DNA of 64,000 bases from Peteryoungia algae (lineage in GTDB: Bacteria > Pseudomonadota > Alphaproteobacteria > Rhizobiales > Rhizobiaceae), in the NCBI RefSeq assembly GCF_030369675.1, contig NZ_CP128477.1, positions 2,370,001-2,434,000 of the forward strand, read 5' to 3'. Position numbers and translations under genes: made by a program. The notes below the pieces were generated by a model. It made no database searches. It saw nothing but the letters and a program-made list of their open reading frames with translations, and was not told where the DNA came from. The first letter of the stretch is position 1, and each line of letters begins with the position of its first letter. This document shows, piece by piece, positions 51,901 to 60,438 of this stretch.

Positions 51901-54390
51901 CAAGTTGCCGAAGTTCTCGCCACCGGCACGGAAATCGAAATCCCCGTCTCCGCGGACTTCGGTGCTGGCGTCTATGTGAGCGCGACCCTCTTCCGTCCGG
52001 GTGATGCCGAGGAGAGCCGCATGCCGGCGCGTGCGATCGGCATTGCGTGGCTTGCCGTCGATCCCGGTGCCGACAAGCTGGCCATCAAGCTTTCCCCGCC
52101 GGAAAGGACCCTGCCGCGACAGCCGCTCGAAATCCCCGTCGAAGTGGCCGGCGCGGGAGTTGGCGACGAAGCCTATGTGATGGTGGCAGCCGTCGATGTC
52201 GGCATTCTCAACCTCACCCGATATGAGACGCCGGATCCCGAAACCCATTATTTCGGCCAGCGCCGGCTGGGCCTCGAATTGCGCGACCTCTATGGACGCC
52301 TGATCGATGGCTCGCTGGGCGCCACCGGACGCTTGCGCACCGGGGGTGACGGCGGACAGGTCGCCCTTCAGGGCAACCCGCCGCGTGAAAAGCTGGTTGC
52401 TTTCTTCTCCGGCCCCGTAAAGCTCGATCCGGATGGCAAGGCCACGATCTCCTTCGACATCCCGCAATTCAACGGCACTGCGCGTGTGATGGCATGGGCA
52501 TGGTCGAAGACCGGCGTCGGCCACAGTGAGGCCGACGTGATCATCCGCGATCCGGTCGTTGTCACCGCAAGCCTGCCAAAATTCCTCGCGCCCAATGACG
52601 AGAGCAACCTTCGTCTCGATATTGCCGCGACCGACGCCCCCTCCGGCACCTACACACTCGCTGTCACCGGCAATGACCCGGTCAGCATTGGCGGCGCCGA
52701 AAGCCAGCAGATCGAACTGACATCAGGGGAAACCACGACCGTCACCCTACCGCTGACAGCGAACGCACCCGGCGATGGCACAATCGACATTGCCCTGACG
52801 GGAGCAGACGGCATCGCGGTCAGCCAGTCGCTCGACCTGCCCGTGCGTCCGTCGACACTGCCGATCACAGAGCGACAGGTCATTGCGCTGGCACCGGGAA
52901 AGAGCCTGACCGTCGATGGAGACCTGCTCGCAGACAGCCTCCTGCAGGGTGCCTCGGTCAGCCTCAATGTCGCCCGCGCCGATGGCCTTGACATCCCGAG
53001 CCTGCTGATGGCGCTGGACCGCTACCCCTATGGCTGCGCCGAACAGACGACGAGCCGCGCGCTGCCGCTTCTCTATTTCGATGAGCTGGCCAAGCTGTCC
53101 GGCCTGCCGGAAGACGAGGGGATCAACAAGCGTGTGCAGGACGGCATCCTTCGGGTGCTGGCCTACCAGTCGTCGAGCGGATCCTTCGGCCTCTGGGCGC
53201 CGGGCTCCGAAAGCCTCTGGCTCGACGCCTATGTGACCGACTTCCTGACGCGCGCCCGCGAGCAGAAGTTCGACGTACCGGAAGAAGCCCTGGTCCAGGC
53301 GCTGCAGAACCTGCAGAACCGCATCGCCTATGACAATGACATCAGGACACGCGGCAACGAGATCGCCTATGCGCTCTACGTGCTTTCGCGCAGTCGCAAG
53401 GCCTCGCTGAGTGATCTGCGCTACTATGCAGATACGATGCTGCCAGACTTCCCGACACCGCTGTCGAAGGCGCATCTGGCCGCCGCACTGTCGCTTTATG
53501 GCGACAGCGAGCGCGCCAATGCCGTCTTCCTCGATGCAGCCGGCATGAGCGAACAGGCCCGTCTGACCCCGGTGAGCTTCTCCCGCTCCGACTATGGTTC
53601 GGCACTGCGGGATGCGGCCGGCGTTCTCGCCCTCGCCGCCGAAAGCCGCCCGGTGCCGCCTGTCGTGCCGATCCTCGCCAAGGTCGTCGCGGACGAATGG
53701 AAATCCAGGCAGACGCTGAGCACACAGGAGCAGACCTGGATGCTTCTCGCTGCCCGAGCGCTCCAGCAGGATGACGAGGAGCTGACACTGGAGGTGAATG
53801 GCACGGGAAAGAGGGGCGCCTATGCCGCAACGATCCCGGGTGATGCACTCCTGCAGACACCGCTGACGCTGACCAATACCGGTCTTGATCCGGTGAGCGC
53901 CGCGATCACGACCGTTGCTGCTCCTGTTCTGCCGCCAGCGGCAGGCGGCGAAGGCTTCGAGATCACCAAGACTTACTACAGCCTGACCGGCGAAGAAGCG
54001 AACATCACCGAGGTGATCCAGAACGAGCGTTACGTCGTGGTGCTGGAAGTCACAAAGGGAGATGACTGGCCGGCCCAGCTTCTTGTGAGCGATCTCTTGC
54101 CCGCGGGGTTCGAGATCGACAATCCGAGCCTGGTCGACAGCGCTGCCTTGGCGAACTTCGAATGGATCGGCCAAACCGAGACTGCCCATCTTGAGTTCCG
54201 CAGCGATCGCTTCGTCGCCGCCATCAGCCGCGGAGAAGGCGAGAACGGAACAATGACACTGGCCTATGTCGTCCGCGCCGTCACCCCCGGCACGTACGAC
54301 CTGCCGGCTGCGAGTGTCGAAGACATGTATCGCCCGCAACTGTCGGCGCGCACGGCAGCCGGCGCGATGACGGTCTCCACCGCACCCTGA
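48946..54390 (+). CDS. Bacterial alpha-2-macroglobulin with PAN/apple-like N-terminus and thioester motif
   Basis: This 1814-residue periplasmic protein is a macroglobulin thought to trap foreign proteases when the envelope is breached. It has a Sec signal peptide (cleavage near VSAQ) but no lipobox cysteine, unlike E. coli YfhM. Residues about 30-105 contain a cysteine pattern (CEASC, then CRAFTFNPKVNWCFLK) like a PAN/apple domain. MG-type beta domains follow, including RGIYRPGETVHVAALARD. The thioester motif YPYGCAEQTTSR (C1364, Q1367) is intact. The C-terminal region holds the thioester-domain helices and receptor-like domain. The stop overlaps the pbpC start, the classic pairing for this family. 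Confidence 0.94.
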   Translation: MFKNRFSALLTFALALVPLSPPVSAQDLRTIERVDDADYFGFDLRTEKNVSLDECEASCIGDAACRAFTFNPKVNWCFLKTDYDQLNSFPGAIAGRIVLQTAEPDIGAPPALTFVSEYLKSEARNQRDRLAIAPEQDGWGRDALIGSARAAFTSGNIDFAIVSMKGALSMDANDPALWLEMARMANTVANNYGMANEGAMAAINGYLLTRGSASRAEALATLAKSLENSENWRPALSAYKASLELASNEEVGAALKDLRSRQGFRVVSNTVDSDSASPRACVEFSEPLVKRGVDYTSFVTLDGKTPKALEAKNNQVCVEGLEHGGRYRLALRAGLPSSVDENLEAPVELEVYVRDRSSSVRFTGDSFVLPSSARQGIPLVSVNADSANLELYRIGDRNIAPLLAASQFLTQMDGYTAGRVKDEIGELVWQGSLDIANEQNREVVTSIPLQEALPTRKPGIYVLTAVSPTSVTENWDSRATQWFVISDIGLSTFAGTDGLHVFARSLASASPLANIELQLIAKNNEILATATTDAEGRARFDAGLVRGGAALAPAVIAARSGADDNVFLDMTRAGFDLSDRGVTGRPAPGPVDILAWTERGIYRPGETVHVAALARDTNADAISGLPLTFLFSRPDGVEFRRMAVTSETLGGYSVDLPILANAMRGTWTVAIHTDPKKSAIAQSTFLVDDFVPDRLDLKLSSEAEAISPEEPVTVSADGRYLYGAPAAGLTLEGEVVIRPTTSHPDFPRYSFGLADEEGIEDVRLPLEGLGVLDDDGLATIDVSLTDLPSTTRLLNADVALRLREGGGRAVERKLTMPVTPDGPVIGIKAEFEGDLAENSNAAFNLIALGPDGERQALPAARWKLIKLERNYQWYRDGSSWRYEPITTTKLLADGMIDIVAEGTPLSVPVTWGSHRLEVEQGDAVTSVDFDAGWFVTVGSTETPDALEIGLDKASYQVGDTAKLRISPRFAGQVIVTSGTDALVSTQVAEVLATGTEIEIPVSADFGAGVYVSATLFRPGDAEESRMPARAIGIAWLAVDPGADKLAIKLSPPERTLPRQPLEIPVEVAGAGVGDEAYVMVAAVDVGILNLTRYETPDPETHYFGQRRLGLELRDLYGRLIDGSLGATGRLRTGGDGGQVALQGNPPREKLVAFFSGPVKLDPDGKATISFDIPQFNGTARVMAWAWSKTGVGHSEADVIIRDPVVVTASLPKFLAPNDESNLRLDIAATDAPSGTYTLAVTGNDPVSIGGAESQQIELTSGETTTVTLPLTANAPGDGTIDIALTGADGIAVSQSLDLPVRPSTLPITERQVIALAPGKSLTVDGDLLADSLLQGASVSLNVARADGLDIPSLLMALDRYPYGCAEQTTSRALPLLYFDELAKLSGLPEDEGINKRVQDGILRVLAYQSSSGSFGLWAPGSESLWLDAYVTDFLTRAREQKFDVPEEALVQALQNLQNRIAYDNDIRTRGNEIAYALYVLSRSRKASLSDLRYYADTMLPDFPTPLSKAHLAAALSLYGDSERANAVFLDAAGMSEQARLTPVSFSRSDYGSALRDAAGVLALAAESRPVPPVVPILAKVVADEWKSRQTLSTQEQTWMLLAARALQQDDEELTLEVNGTGKRGAYAATIPGDALLQTPLTLTNTGLDPVSAAITTVAAPVLPPAAGGEGFEITKTYYSLTGEEANITEVIQNERYVVVLEVTKGDDWPAQLLVSDLLPAGFEIDNPSLVDSAALANFEWIGQTETAHLEFRSDRFVAAISRGEGENGTMTLAYVVRAVTPGTYDLPAASVEDMYRPQLSARTAAGAMTVSTAP

Positions 54391-56477
54391 TGGGCCGCCT
54401 CCGGCGCATCGGGATCAGCTTCGGGGCGGCTGCCGTTTTGGCAACCGCCTCTCTCTCGTTGCTCTATTGGGCCGATAGGACATACCCTCCCCCGCTTGAG
54501 GCAGCGCGGGACGTTTCGACAGAAATCCTCGATCGCGACGGCCAGCTCCTGCGTGCCTTCGCCATTCGGGAGGGCCTCTGGCGCCTCGAAACGACCGTCG
54601 CCGACGTCGACCCCAATCTGCTGCGGATGCTCATTGCCTATGAGGACCGGCGCTACGAAAGCCATTCCGGTGTGGACATGCTCGCGCTCGGACGGGCCGC
54701 CTGGCAGCTCGCCGCAAACGGTCGTATCGTCTCGGGCGCCTCGACGCTCTCGATGCAGGTCGCGCGACTGATCGAACCGCGCCGCGAACGCTCGCTGACG
54801 GCAAAGCTCGTTCAGATCGCCCGTGCGATTCAGATCGAACGGCGTTTGTCCAAGACAGAGATCCTCAACCTCTATCTCACCCACGCACCCTATGGCGGCA
54901 ATCTCGAAGGCGTGCGCGCCGCAAGCCTCGCCTGGTTCGGCAAGGAGCCGAAACGGCTATCGACGGCAGAGGCAGCCCTGCTCGTGGCCTTGCCGCAATT
55001 GCCAGAACGACGCCGGCCGGATCGCTACCGCGACAATGCGCTGGAAGCACGCAAACGGGTCCTGGAACGGGTACGGGAGTCAGAGGTCGTCGACCCCGCC
55101 GAAGTCGCGCTGGCGCTCAACGCGGCGCTGCCGACCGCACGCCGGCAACTGCCAGCCCTTGCGCCGCATCTGGCGGAGGCAGCCAGGCGGAAAGCGCCCG
55201 ACGTCAGGCTTCACCAGACCACCATCCTGCGCCCGGTACAGGAGAGACTTGAAAAGGTAGCATTCGAAGCCGGCCGCAAGCTCGATCCCAAGGTCTCCCT
55301 CGCCCTGCTGATGGCGGATTCCACGACCGGCGAGATCGTCGCAGAGGTGGGCGCCGCCGACTATTTCGACGCGTCGCGCTCCGGATGGATAGACATGACA
55401 CGCGCCGAGCGCTCGCCGGGCTCCGCGTTGAAGCCCTTCATCTACGGCATCGCCTTCGAACAGGGTCTCGTTGCGCAGGAGACCATCGTCGAGGACCGGC
55501 CGGCCGATTTCTTCGGCTATCGCCCGAAGAACTTCGACATGCAATACCAGGGCGATGTCAGCATCCGTGAAGCGCTGCAATTGTCGCTGAACGTCCCGGC
55601 AGTCCGGCTTCTCGACGCTGTTGGCCCCTCGCGCCTGATGGTCCGACTGCGTCACGCCGGCATCAGGTTGAAGCTGCCGCCGAATGAAGCCCCGGGCCTG
55701 GCCATTGCGCTCGGCGGTGCAGGCATCACGCTGAAGGATCTCGTACAGCTCTATGCGGGCCTCGCGAACCGCGAACAACCCGTACGGCTCGGCGACGGCG
55801 TTCGCGACATGGCCGGCCTGATCGATGAACAGCCGCTCTTCGAACCGGCAGCCGCCTGGACTGTCGCCGATGCGCTGGGCGCCGTTCTTCCCCCGATGGG
55901 CAGCCCTCCCGCAGGCATCGCCTACAAGACCGGCACCAGCTACGGCTATCGCGATGCCTGGTCTGTCGGCTACGATGGCCGCTATGTGCTCGGCGTCTGG
56001 ATCGGCCGTCCGGACAATGCGGCAGTCCCCGGCATTTCGGGCTACAAGACTGCGGCACCGATCCTGTTCGAGGCATTCGCCAAATCCGGCCTCGCCGGAA
56101 CGGCCTTGCCCCGCGCCCCGACAGGGGCCAATCGCATCCCAGCCTCCGAACTGCCCCAGTCGCTGCGCCGCTTCTCGATCGATTCAAACGGCCTGATCTC
56201 CGTTTCAGCGCGCGAGCGTCCACCCCGGATCATCTATCCGCTCGAAGGCTCCATTCTGGAACTCGGCAAGGGACCCGATGGTGAAGCACTGCCCGTCGTC
56301 ATGAAAATGCAGGCAGGCCGCGCACCCTTCCGTTGGCTGGTAGACGGCAAGCCAATGTCGGAATCCACCCGCAGGCGAACCGGCGAATGGAGGCCCTTGG
56401 GTGCAGGCCAGTCGACCCTGACGGTCATCGATGCGGAGGGAAGAGCCGCGACGGTCAACGTCTTCATCAGGAACTGA
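54390..56477 (+). CDS. pbpC: Penicillin-binding protein 1C
   Basis: PBP1c is a bifunctional class A peptidoglycan enzyme. The 695-residue protein has one N-terminal membrane helix, a GT51 glycosyltransferase domain (IAYEDRRYESHSGVDML, catalytic E85; GASTLSMQVARLIEP) and a transpeptidase domain with the SxxK motif in GSALKPFIYG (S345, K348), SLNVPAVRLL and YKTGTSYGYRDAW (K513). A C-terminal BiPBP_C domain follows (PPRIIYPLEGSILEL). Its ATG shares a base with the stop of the macroglobulin gene (TGATG). In this pairing PBP1c is thought to repair the wall where the macroglobulin defends. Confidence 0.95.
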   Translation: MGRLRRIGISFGAAAVLATASLSLLYWADRTYPPPLEAARDVSTEILDRDGQLLRAFAIREGLWRLETTVADVDPNLLRMLIAYEDRRYESHSGVDMLALGRAAWQLAANGRIVSGASTLSMQVARLIEPRRERSLTAKLVQIARAIQIERRLSKTEILNLYLTHAPYGGNLEGVRAASLAWFGKEPKRLSTAEAALLVALPQLPERRRPDRYRDNALEARKRVLERVRESEVVDPAEVALALNAALPTARRQLPALAPHLAEAARRKAPDVRLHQTTILRPVQERLEKVAFEAGRKLDPKVSLALLMADSTTGEIVAEVGAADYFDASRSGWIDMTRAERSPGSALKPFIYGIAFEQGLVAQETIVEDRPADFFGYRPKNFDMQYQGDVSIREALQLSLNVPAVRLLDAVGPSRLMVRLRHAGIRLKLPPNEAPGLAIALGGAGITLKDLVQLYAGLANREQPVRLGDGVRDMAGLIDEQPLFEPAAAWTVADALGAVLPPMGSPPAGIAYKTGTSYGYRDAWSVGYDGRYVLGVWIGRPDNAAVPGISGYKTAAPILFEAFAKSGLAGTALPRAPTGANRIPASELPQSLRRFSIDSNGLISVSARERPPRIIYPLEGSILELGKGPDGEALPVVMKMQAGRAPFRWLVDGKPMSESTRRRTGEWRPLGAGQSTLTVIDAEGRAATVNVFIRN

Positions 56478-56560
56478 GTATCCCGCAAATCTGGCCGTGA
56501 TCCAAACGAATATACCCGCCGTAGACAGTCATATAGTCTTTCAAATGGGAGATCTTCGTT

Positions 56561-56962
56561 ATGACCAGCAGCTTCCGCGCCGGATTGATCATGTTCATGA
56601 CGTTCGCCTTGTCGGCTTCCCCTGGTTTGGCCAATGAGCGCTTCACCGCCAGTGACATCAAAGGCGAAATCATCGGCAAACGCATTTACCTTGCCGTGCC
56701 CCTGGGCGGCGAGTTCCCGCTGAACTATCGCACCAACGGTCAGGTCGATGGTTCCGGTGAGGCACTCGGGCTCGGTCGGTTCGCCAAACCGAACGACAAG
56801 GGGCGTTGGTGGATCGCCGGCGACAAACTCTGTCAGCAGTTCACCAGCTGGTACAAGGGTGCGCCCATGTGCTTCGAACTCCTGCGAACCGGCGACAAGA
56901 AACTGAAATGGATCCGTGACAACGGCCAGACGGGTACGGCCCGGATCGGCAGCAGCATCTGA
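56561..56962 (+). CDS. Small secreted protein of unknown function
   Basis: The 133-residue protein has a signal peptide (FRAGLIMFMTFALSASPGLA, cleavage near residue 25) and a mature part of about 108 residues with a beta-rich pattern: GKRIYLAVPLGGEFPLNYR, GRWWIAGDKLCQQF, and KLKWIRDNGQTGTARIG. Two cysteines, in DKLCQQF and APMCFEL, may form a disulfide. Similar Trp/Gly-rich periplasmic proteins (DUF995-like) are common in rhizobia, but I cannot name the family with certainty. GGGAGA lies eight bases before the ATG. Confidence 0.75.
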   Translation: MTSSFRAGLIMFMTFALSASPGLANERFTASDIKGEIIGKRIYLAVPLGGEFPLNYRTNGQVDGSGEALGLGRFAKPNDKGRWWIAGDKLCQQFTSWYKGAPMCFELLRTGDKKLKWIRDNGQTGTARIGSSI

Positions 56963-57023
56963 CGCTGCTTGCACCGCATGGACCGGGTCTCTATTTTGCT
57001 TTTTCCGCAGAACGGGGACCGCA

Positions 57024-57440
57024 ATGGCAGATCTGAGAAGCCGGCCGATCGGTGCGACGGCAACGCTGGGCAAGACGGGCTATCCTGCCATTCGATCGGC
57101 CACCGGCGGCGAACTCGACGTCGTCACAGGCCCTTCCCAGCCAGGCTTCAACCCGCTGGATCTCCTCCTCGCCTCACTTGCCGCCTGCATGAGCATGAGT
57201 GCGCGGATCGCGGCGCGCGAAATGGGGCTGCATGAGGTCGTCGAAAGGGTCACAGCGAGCGTCAGCGGAGAGAAGGCCGCAGATGAGCCACTGCGCTTTG
57301 CCGGTTTCACAGTCGAGCTGGCCATCGACGGCGCCCTGGATCACGATCAGCGCGTGGCGCTTGCACACCGGGCTGAAGCGATATGCACCGTCAGCAACAC
57401 TCTGGCGGTCCGTCCGACTGTGCGTGTTGCAGCCGCCTAG
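57024..57440 (+). CDS. OsmC/Ohr-family protein
   Basis: The 138-residue protein has the OsmC fold pattern with two conserved cysteines: the first in NPLDLLLASLAACMSMSARI, the second in HRAEAICTVSNTLAVRP. These act as peroxidatic and resolving residues in thiol-dependent removal of organic hydroperoxides. It belongs to the general OsmC-like branch (YhfA type) rather than clear Ohr. The ATG at 57024 follows GGGGA; a longer frame upstream is not family-like. The 3-prime end overlaps the convergent DUF1810 gene by four bases. Confidence 0.88.
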   Translation: MADLRSRPIGATATLGKTGYPAIRSATGGELDVVTGPSQPGFNPLDLLLASLAACMSMSARIAAREMGLHEVVERVTASVSGEKAADEPLRFAGFTVELAIDGALDHDQRVALAHRAEAICTVSNTLAVRPTVRVAAA

Positions 57441-57877
57441 TCGCCGAGCAGCCTCAGGGTGATGGCATCGGGAACACCATCGCAGAAGACATCCAGTGCC
57501 CGACGAAAAATCGCGCCTTCCTCGTTGAGAGCCACGGCCGCAAACAAGGTCATGGACGACCGAAATTTCAGATCGTCGGGATGACCGAATATCTCCACCA
57601 GGCGGCGGTCCGCATGGGCGAGAACAGCTTCCGTCGCCTCCACCAACCCTTTGCCGAGCAAGGGGTGCGCGAGGTAGGCACGTGCCTCATCTGCCGAGCG
57701 GAGCGCAAAGTGCCGCGCTGTCGCGGAATTCCCAAGGCCCTCGAGTTGCGGAAAAATGTACCACATCCAGTGGCTACGCTTTTGCCCGCTCCGCAACTCC
57801 TTGAGCGCTTGCGCATAGCCCTCTGCCTGTGCAGCGAGGAAACGCCCTAGATCCAGCTCCGGATCGCCGTCCATCAT
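57437..57877 (-). CDS. DUF1810 family protein
   Basis: The 146-residue protein matches DUF1810 (YjeF-unrelated, calpastatin-like name in some databases): LGRFLAAQAEGYAQALKELRSGQKRSHWMWYIFPQLEGLG is the family opening, followed by ARHFALRSADEARAYLAHPLLG and DDLKFRSSMTLFA. It is cytosolic and mostly helical; the molecular role is not known to me. An AGGAGG site lies before the ATG at 57877. It is convergent with the OsmC gene. Confidence 0.88.
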   Translation of the reverse strand: MMDGDPELDLGRFLAAQAEGYAQALKELRSGQKRSHWMWYIFPQLEGLGNSATARHFALRSADEARAYLAHPLLGKGLVEATEAVLAHADRRLVEIFGHPDDLKFRSSMTLFAAVALNEEGAIFRRALDVFCDGVPDAITLRLLGD

Positions 57878-58148
57878 CAAGTCCTCCTTCTGGTCCGAGG
57901 CGGGGCCCCGTTGAGACGTTGCGCTGACTTTGCCCACCAGATCCACCGCGCCGCCCTCCCCGCGTTAAATCTTGACCTTTGAGCAATGTTCGTTAACAAG
58001 AACGTGAGGCGCCGTGGTTTCAGCATCACCGCGTCCAAACCTGGTGCCGGGCCCCTCTGGCGAGAGTTTACGGCGCTCTCGTGATGTCGGTACCGCCAGC
58101 AATTTGAGCCGGCGGATTCTAAAACAATGAACACTTGGATCATGCTTC

Positions 58149-58176
58149 ATGCGAAGGCGTGCAGGGCACTTCGCAT
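58149..58176 (+). promoter_or_regulatory. Leader hairpin upstream of the DUF475 gene
   Basis: Within the 338-base gap between DUF1810 and DUF475 genes, ATGCGAAG / CTTCGCAT form perfect 8-base arms around a 12-base centre that itself can pair (TGC / GCA). It ends 39 bases before the DUF475 start. TerC-like genes are often under manganese riboswitches (yybP-ykoY), but I do not see that consensus. The rest of the gap shows no gene. Confidence 0.35.
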
Positions 58177-58215
58177 CTCGACTCTTGCCACCTCCTTTCG
58201 CCTGGAGGTCCGCTC

Positions 58216-59319
58216 ATGAGCACTTCATCAGCAACGGGCGCAAAGTCCACCCTCGGTTATTTCCGCTGGGCCTTCATCGTCACGGTCATTGGCCTCATCC
58301 TCGGCGGCGTCCTCGGCTGGCAATCGACCGGCACCTTGGGCGGCATGGCGACTGTCTTCTTCATCTGCGCGGTTCTGGCCGTCCTCGAGATTTCGCTCTC
58401 CTTTGACAACGCGATTGTCAACGCCAACAAACTCAAGGACATGACACCGGTCTGGCAGCATCGCTTCCTGACCTGGGGCATCATCATCGCCGTATTCGGC
58501 ATGCGCATCGTCTTCCCGCTGCTGATTGTGGTCATTGCCGCCCAGATCGGCCCGATCGAGGCGATCATTCTGGCAGCTCGCGAGCCGGCCGAATACGCTC
58601 GCATCATGAACGATGCGCATCTTCCGATCGCGGCCTTCGGCGGCACCTTCCTGATGATGGTTGGCCTCACCTATTTCTTCAACCATGAAAAGGATGTGCA
58701 CTGGATCGAGTGGCTCGAGAAGCACATGGCACGCTCGGCCTCCATCAAGGGTATCGAGATTGCGCTCGTCTTGCTCCTGATCCTGTTGTTCTCCTACCTT
58801 CTCGACGGCGAAGAAGCGACGACCTTCGTCTATTCGGCCATTTACGGGCTCGTGACCTTCCTGGCCGTCGAAGTGCTGGGGGGCCTGCTTGACGCCTCGC
58901 AGAAGACCATGAGTGAAGCGGCCAAGGGTGGCCTCGGCGCCTTCATCTACCTTGAAGTACTCGACGCCAGCTTCTCGTTCGATGGCGTCATCGGCGCCTT
59001 CGCGCTGACGCAGAACTTGTTCATCATCGCGATCGGCCTCGGCATCGGCGCCATGTATGTGCGCTCGATGACCATCATGCTGGTGGAGAGGGGCACGCTG
59101 GCCGAGTACCGCTATCTCGAACATGGAGCATTCTACGCCATCCTGATCCTCTCCGTGATCATGTATGTCCAGACTCTCTTCCATATCCCGGAAGTGATCA
59201 CCGGCCTTGGTGGCGCGGCCCTCATCGGTATCTCGCTCTGGTCCTCCATTAAATACAATCGCGAGGAACGGGCAGAGGAAGAACGTCTCGCCCACGAAGC
59301 CGTCGCCGAGAACATCTGA
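58216..59319 (+). CDS. DUF475 integral membrane protein, TerC-related
   Basis: The ATG at 58216 follows TGGAGG and gives a 367-residue protein with about nine membrane helices. It shows the TerC-like acidic motifs in two repeats: LEISLSFDNAIVNANKL in the first half and LEVLDASFSFDGVIGAFALT in the second, which probably form a metal-ion path. The wider family includes manganese exporters and tellurite-resistance proteins; DUF475 itself has no proven substrate known to me. A strong terminator follows. Confidence 0.88.
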   Translation: MSTSSATGAKSTLGYFRWAFIVTVIGLILGGVLGWQSTGTLGGMATVFFICAVLAVLEISLSFDNAIVNANKLKDMTPVWQHRFLTWGIIIAVFGMRIVFPLLIVVIAAQIGPIEAIILAAREPAEYARIMNDAHLPIAAFGGTFLMMVGLTYFFNHEKDVHWIEWLEKHMARSASIKGIEIALVLLLILLFSYLLDGEEATTFVYSAIYGLVTFLAVEVLGGLLDASQKTMSEAAKGGLGAFIYLEVLDASFSFDGVIGAFALTQNLFIIAIGLGIGAMYVRSMTIMLVERGTLAEYRYLEHGAFYAILILSVIMYVQTLFHIPEVITGLGGAALIGISLWSSIKYNREERAEEERLAHEAVAENI

Positions 59320-59343
59320 TCACGTGCGTACGAGACACATCAG

Positions 59344-59369
59344 AAGGCCGGCGTTTTCGCCGGCCTTTT
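59344..59369 (+). terminator. Rho-independent terminator of the DUF475 gene
   Basis: A perfect 10-base-pair stem AAGGCCGGCG / CGCCGGCCTT with loop TTTT begins 25 bases after the stop and ends in a TTTT run. The A-rich left edge could also help end transcripts of the opposite strand. Confidence 0.9.
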
Positions 59370-59388
59370 GCGTTGCAGTGATGGCTGC

Positions 59389-59568
59389 TCAATCGGGACC
59401 CACATCGGTACCGCGGGAGCCGACTTTGGGCAGCGACCCCGTTCCCGGTGTCTTCATGGGATCCTGAAGCTCCGGCTTGTCATGGGGGCCGGCGGCCGGC
59501 ATGCCCTCAGCCTTGGACTTGTCTTTCTCCGCCCGGTGCTCGCGCGGCTTCTCGCTCTCTTCGCTCAT
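59389..59568 (-). CDS. Small disordered charged protein (59 residues)
   Basis: The ATG at 59568 has GGAGATAT before it and gives a 59-residue hydrophilic protein, MSEESEKPREHRAEKDKS at the start and rich in Pro, Gly, Lys and Asp after that. It is predicted to be fully disordered. Similar short proteins occur widely in rhizobia, often in stress regulons. GGAAC-N17-TGTT lies about 30 bases upstream, one base from the EcfG consensus. No function is known. Confidence 0.6.
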   Translation of the reverse strand: MSEESEKPREHRAEKDKSKAEGMPAAGPHDKPELQDPMKTPGTGSLPKVGSRGTDVGPD

Positions 59569-59596
59569 GGGATATCTCCGTTCCTGGGACAGGAGA

Positions 59597-59622
59597 AACA
59601 TGCGCCGAACCTTCATGGTTCC
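59597..59622 (-). promoter_or_regulatory. Near-consensus EcfG-type promoter of the 59-residue gene
   Basis: On the minus strand GGAAC, 17 bases, TGTT: a perfect -35 with one mismatch in the -10. The remainder of the 324-base gap up to the sigma factor gene (about 59623-59857) holds nothing else I can support. Confidence 0.35.
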
Positions 59623-59857
59623 GGGTTCACCTTTGAGAACCCCGCTAATTTTTGAATCTGGAGAACAGTCGCTGCCTATGGCAGCAAAGCAAGAACGTCA
59701 TGAGACCGCTGATGAACCCCACCCAAGTAGCTACAATGTCTTCGTCACAGGTATGAACTTGCAATCGTCGCCGCCGGCAATCTTGTCCAGACCACTGACC
59801 GGAGCCTGCTCGGCGCCCGTCCTCCGAAACCATGTGCGAAAAAAATTGGCTGAGGAT

Positions 59858-59884
59858 GGAATAGCATCACGTCCAGCTCCGTAT
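59858..59884 (+). promoter_or_regulatory. Possible ECF-type promoter of the sigma/anti-sigma operon
   Basis: GGAAT, 17 bases, CGTAT, ending nine bases before the sigma factor ATG. ECF genes are usually autoregulated from GGAA-type promoters. If used, transcription would start almost at the ATG, giving a leaderless or very short-leader message. Confidence 0.35.
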
Positions 59885-59892
59885 ACTGGAGC

Positions 59893-60438
59893 ATGACGAC
59901 GAATTCGAACCCGTTCAACGTGATCGGCCAGCTCGCAGCCCTGCGACGCTACGCCCGTTCGCTCGTCAGAAATCCGGACGAGGCGGAAGATCTGGTTCAT
60001 GACGCCCTCGTACGGGCGCTGGAGCGCAGGTCGACCTTCAGGAGTGACGGCAGCATCCGCAACTGGCTGATGTCGATCCTGCACAATACCCATATCGACC
60101 GGCTCCGCCGCGACCGTTCTGTCAATCGCCGTCACGACGCAGCCCGCGAGCTGTCCGAGACGGTGACTCCAGCAGGACAGGAACACACCGTGCGCCTCTC
60201 ACAGGTGCGAGACGCCTTTCTCGCCCTGCCGGAAGAGCAGCGCGAAGCACTGCATCTCGTGGCCATCGAAGAGCTTTCCTATCAGGAGGCGGCTGATGTC
60301 CTGCACATACCCGTGGGAACGCTGATGTCCCGCATATCGCGTGCCCGTGCCCGGCTTCGGGCCATGGAAGGCGGCGAGGATGCGAACCCCGTTTCCCACC
60401 TTAGAATTGTTGGAGGAAACCCCGATGACCAGCCATGA
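59893..60438 (+). CDS. ECF-family RNA polymerase sigma factor
   Basis: The 181-residue protein has sigma region 2 (RNPDEAEDLVHDALVRALER, then NWLMSILHNTHIDRLRRDR) and region 4 (ALPEEQREALHLVAIEELSY, QEAADVLHIPVGTLMSRISRAR) with no other domains. It is not the EcfG general-stress factor, which has a different region 2. The next gene overlaps it by 14 bases and encodes a membrane-anchored anti-sigma factor, so activity is controlled by an envelope or oxidative signal. The ribosome binding site (GGAG) is very close to the ATG. Confidence 0.9.
   Translation: MTTNSNPFNVIGQLAALRRYARSLVRNPDEAEDLVHDALVRALERRSTFRSDGSIRNWLMSILHNTHIDRLRRDRSVNRRHDAARELSETVTPAGQEHTVRLSQVRDAFLALPEEQREALHLVAIEELSYQEAADVLHIPVGTLMSRISRARARLRAMEGGEDANPVSHLRIVGGNPDDQP

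Noticed and set aside
57878..58215. yybP-ykoY manganese riboswitch before the DUF475 gene
   Set aside because: A hairpin is present but the conserved loop sequences of that riboswitch are not seen.
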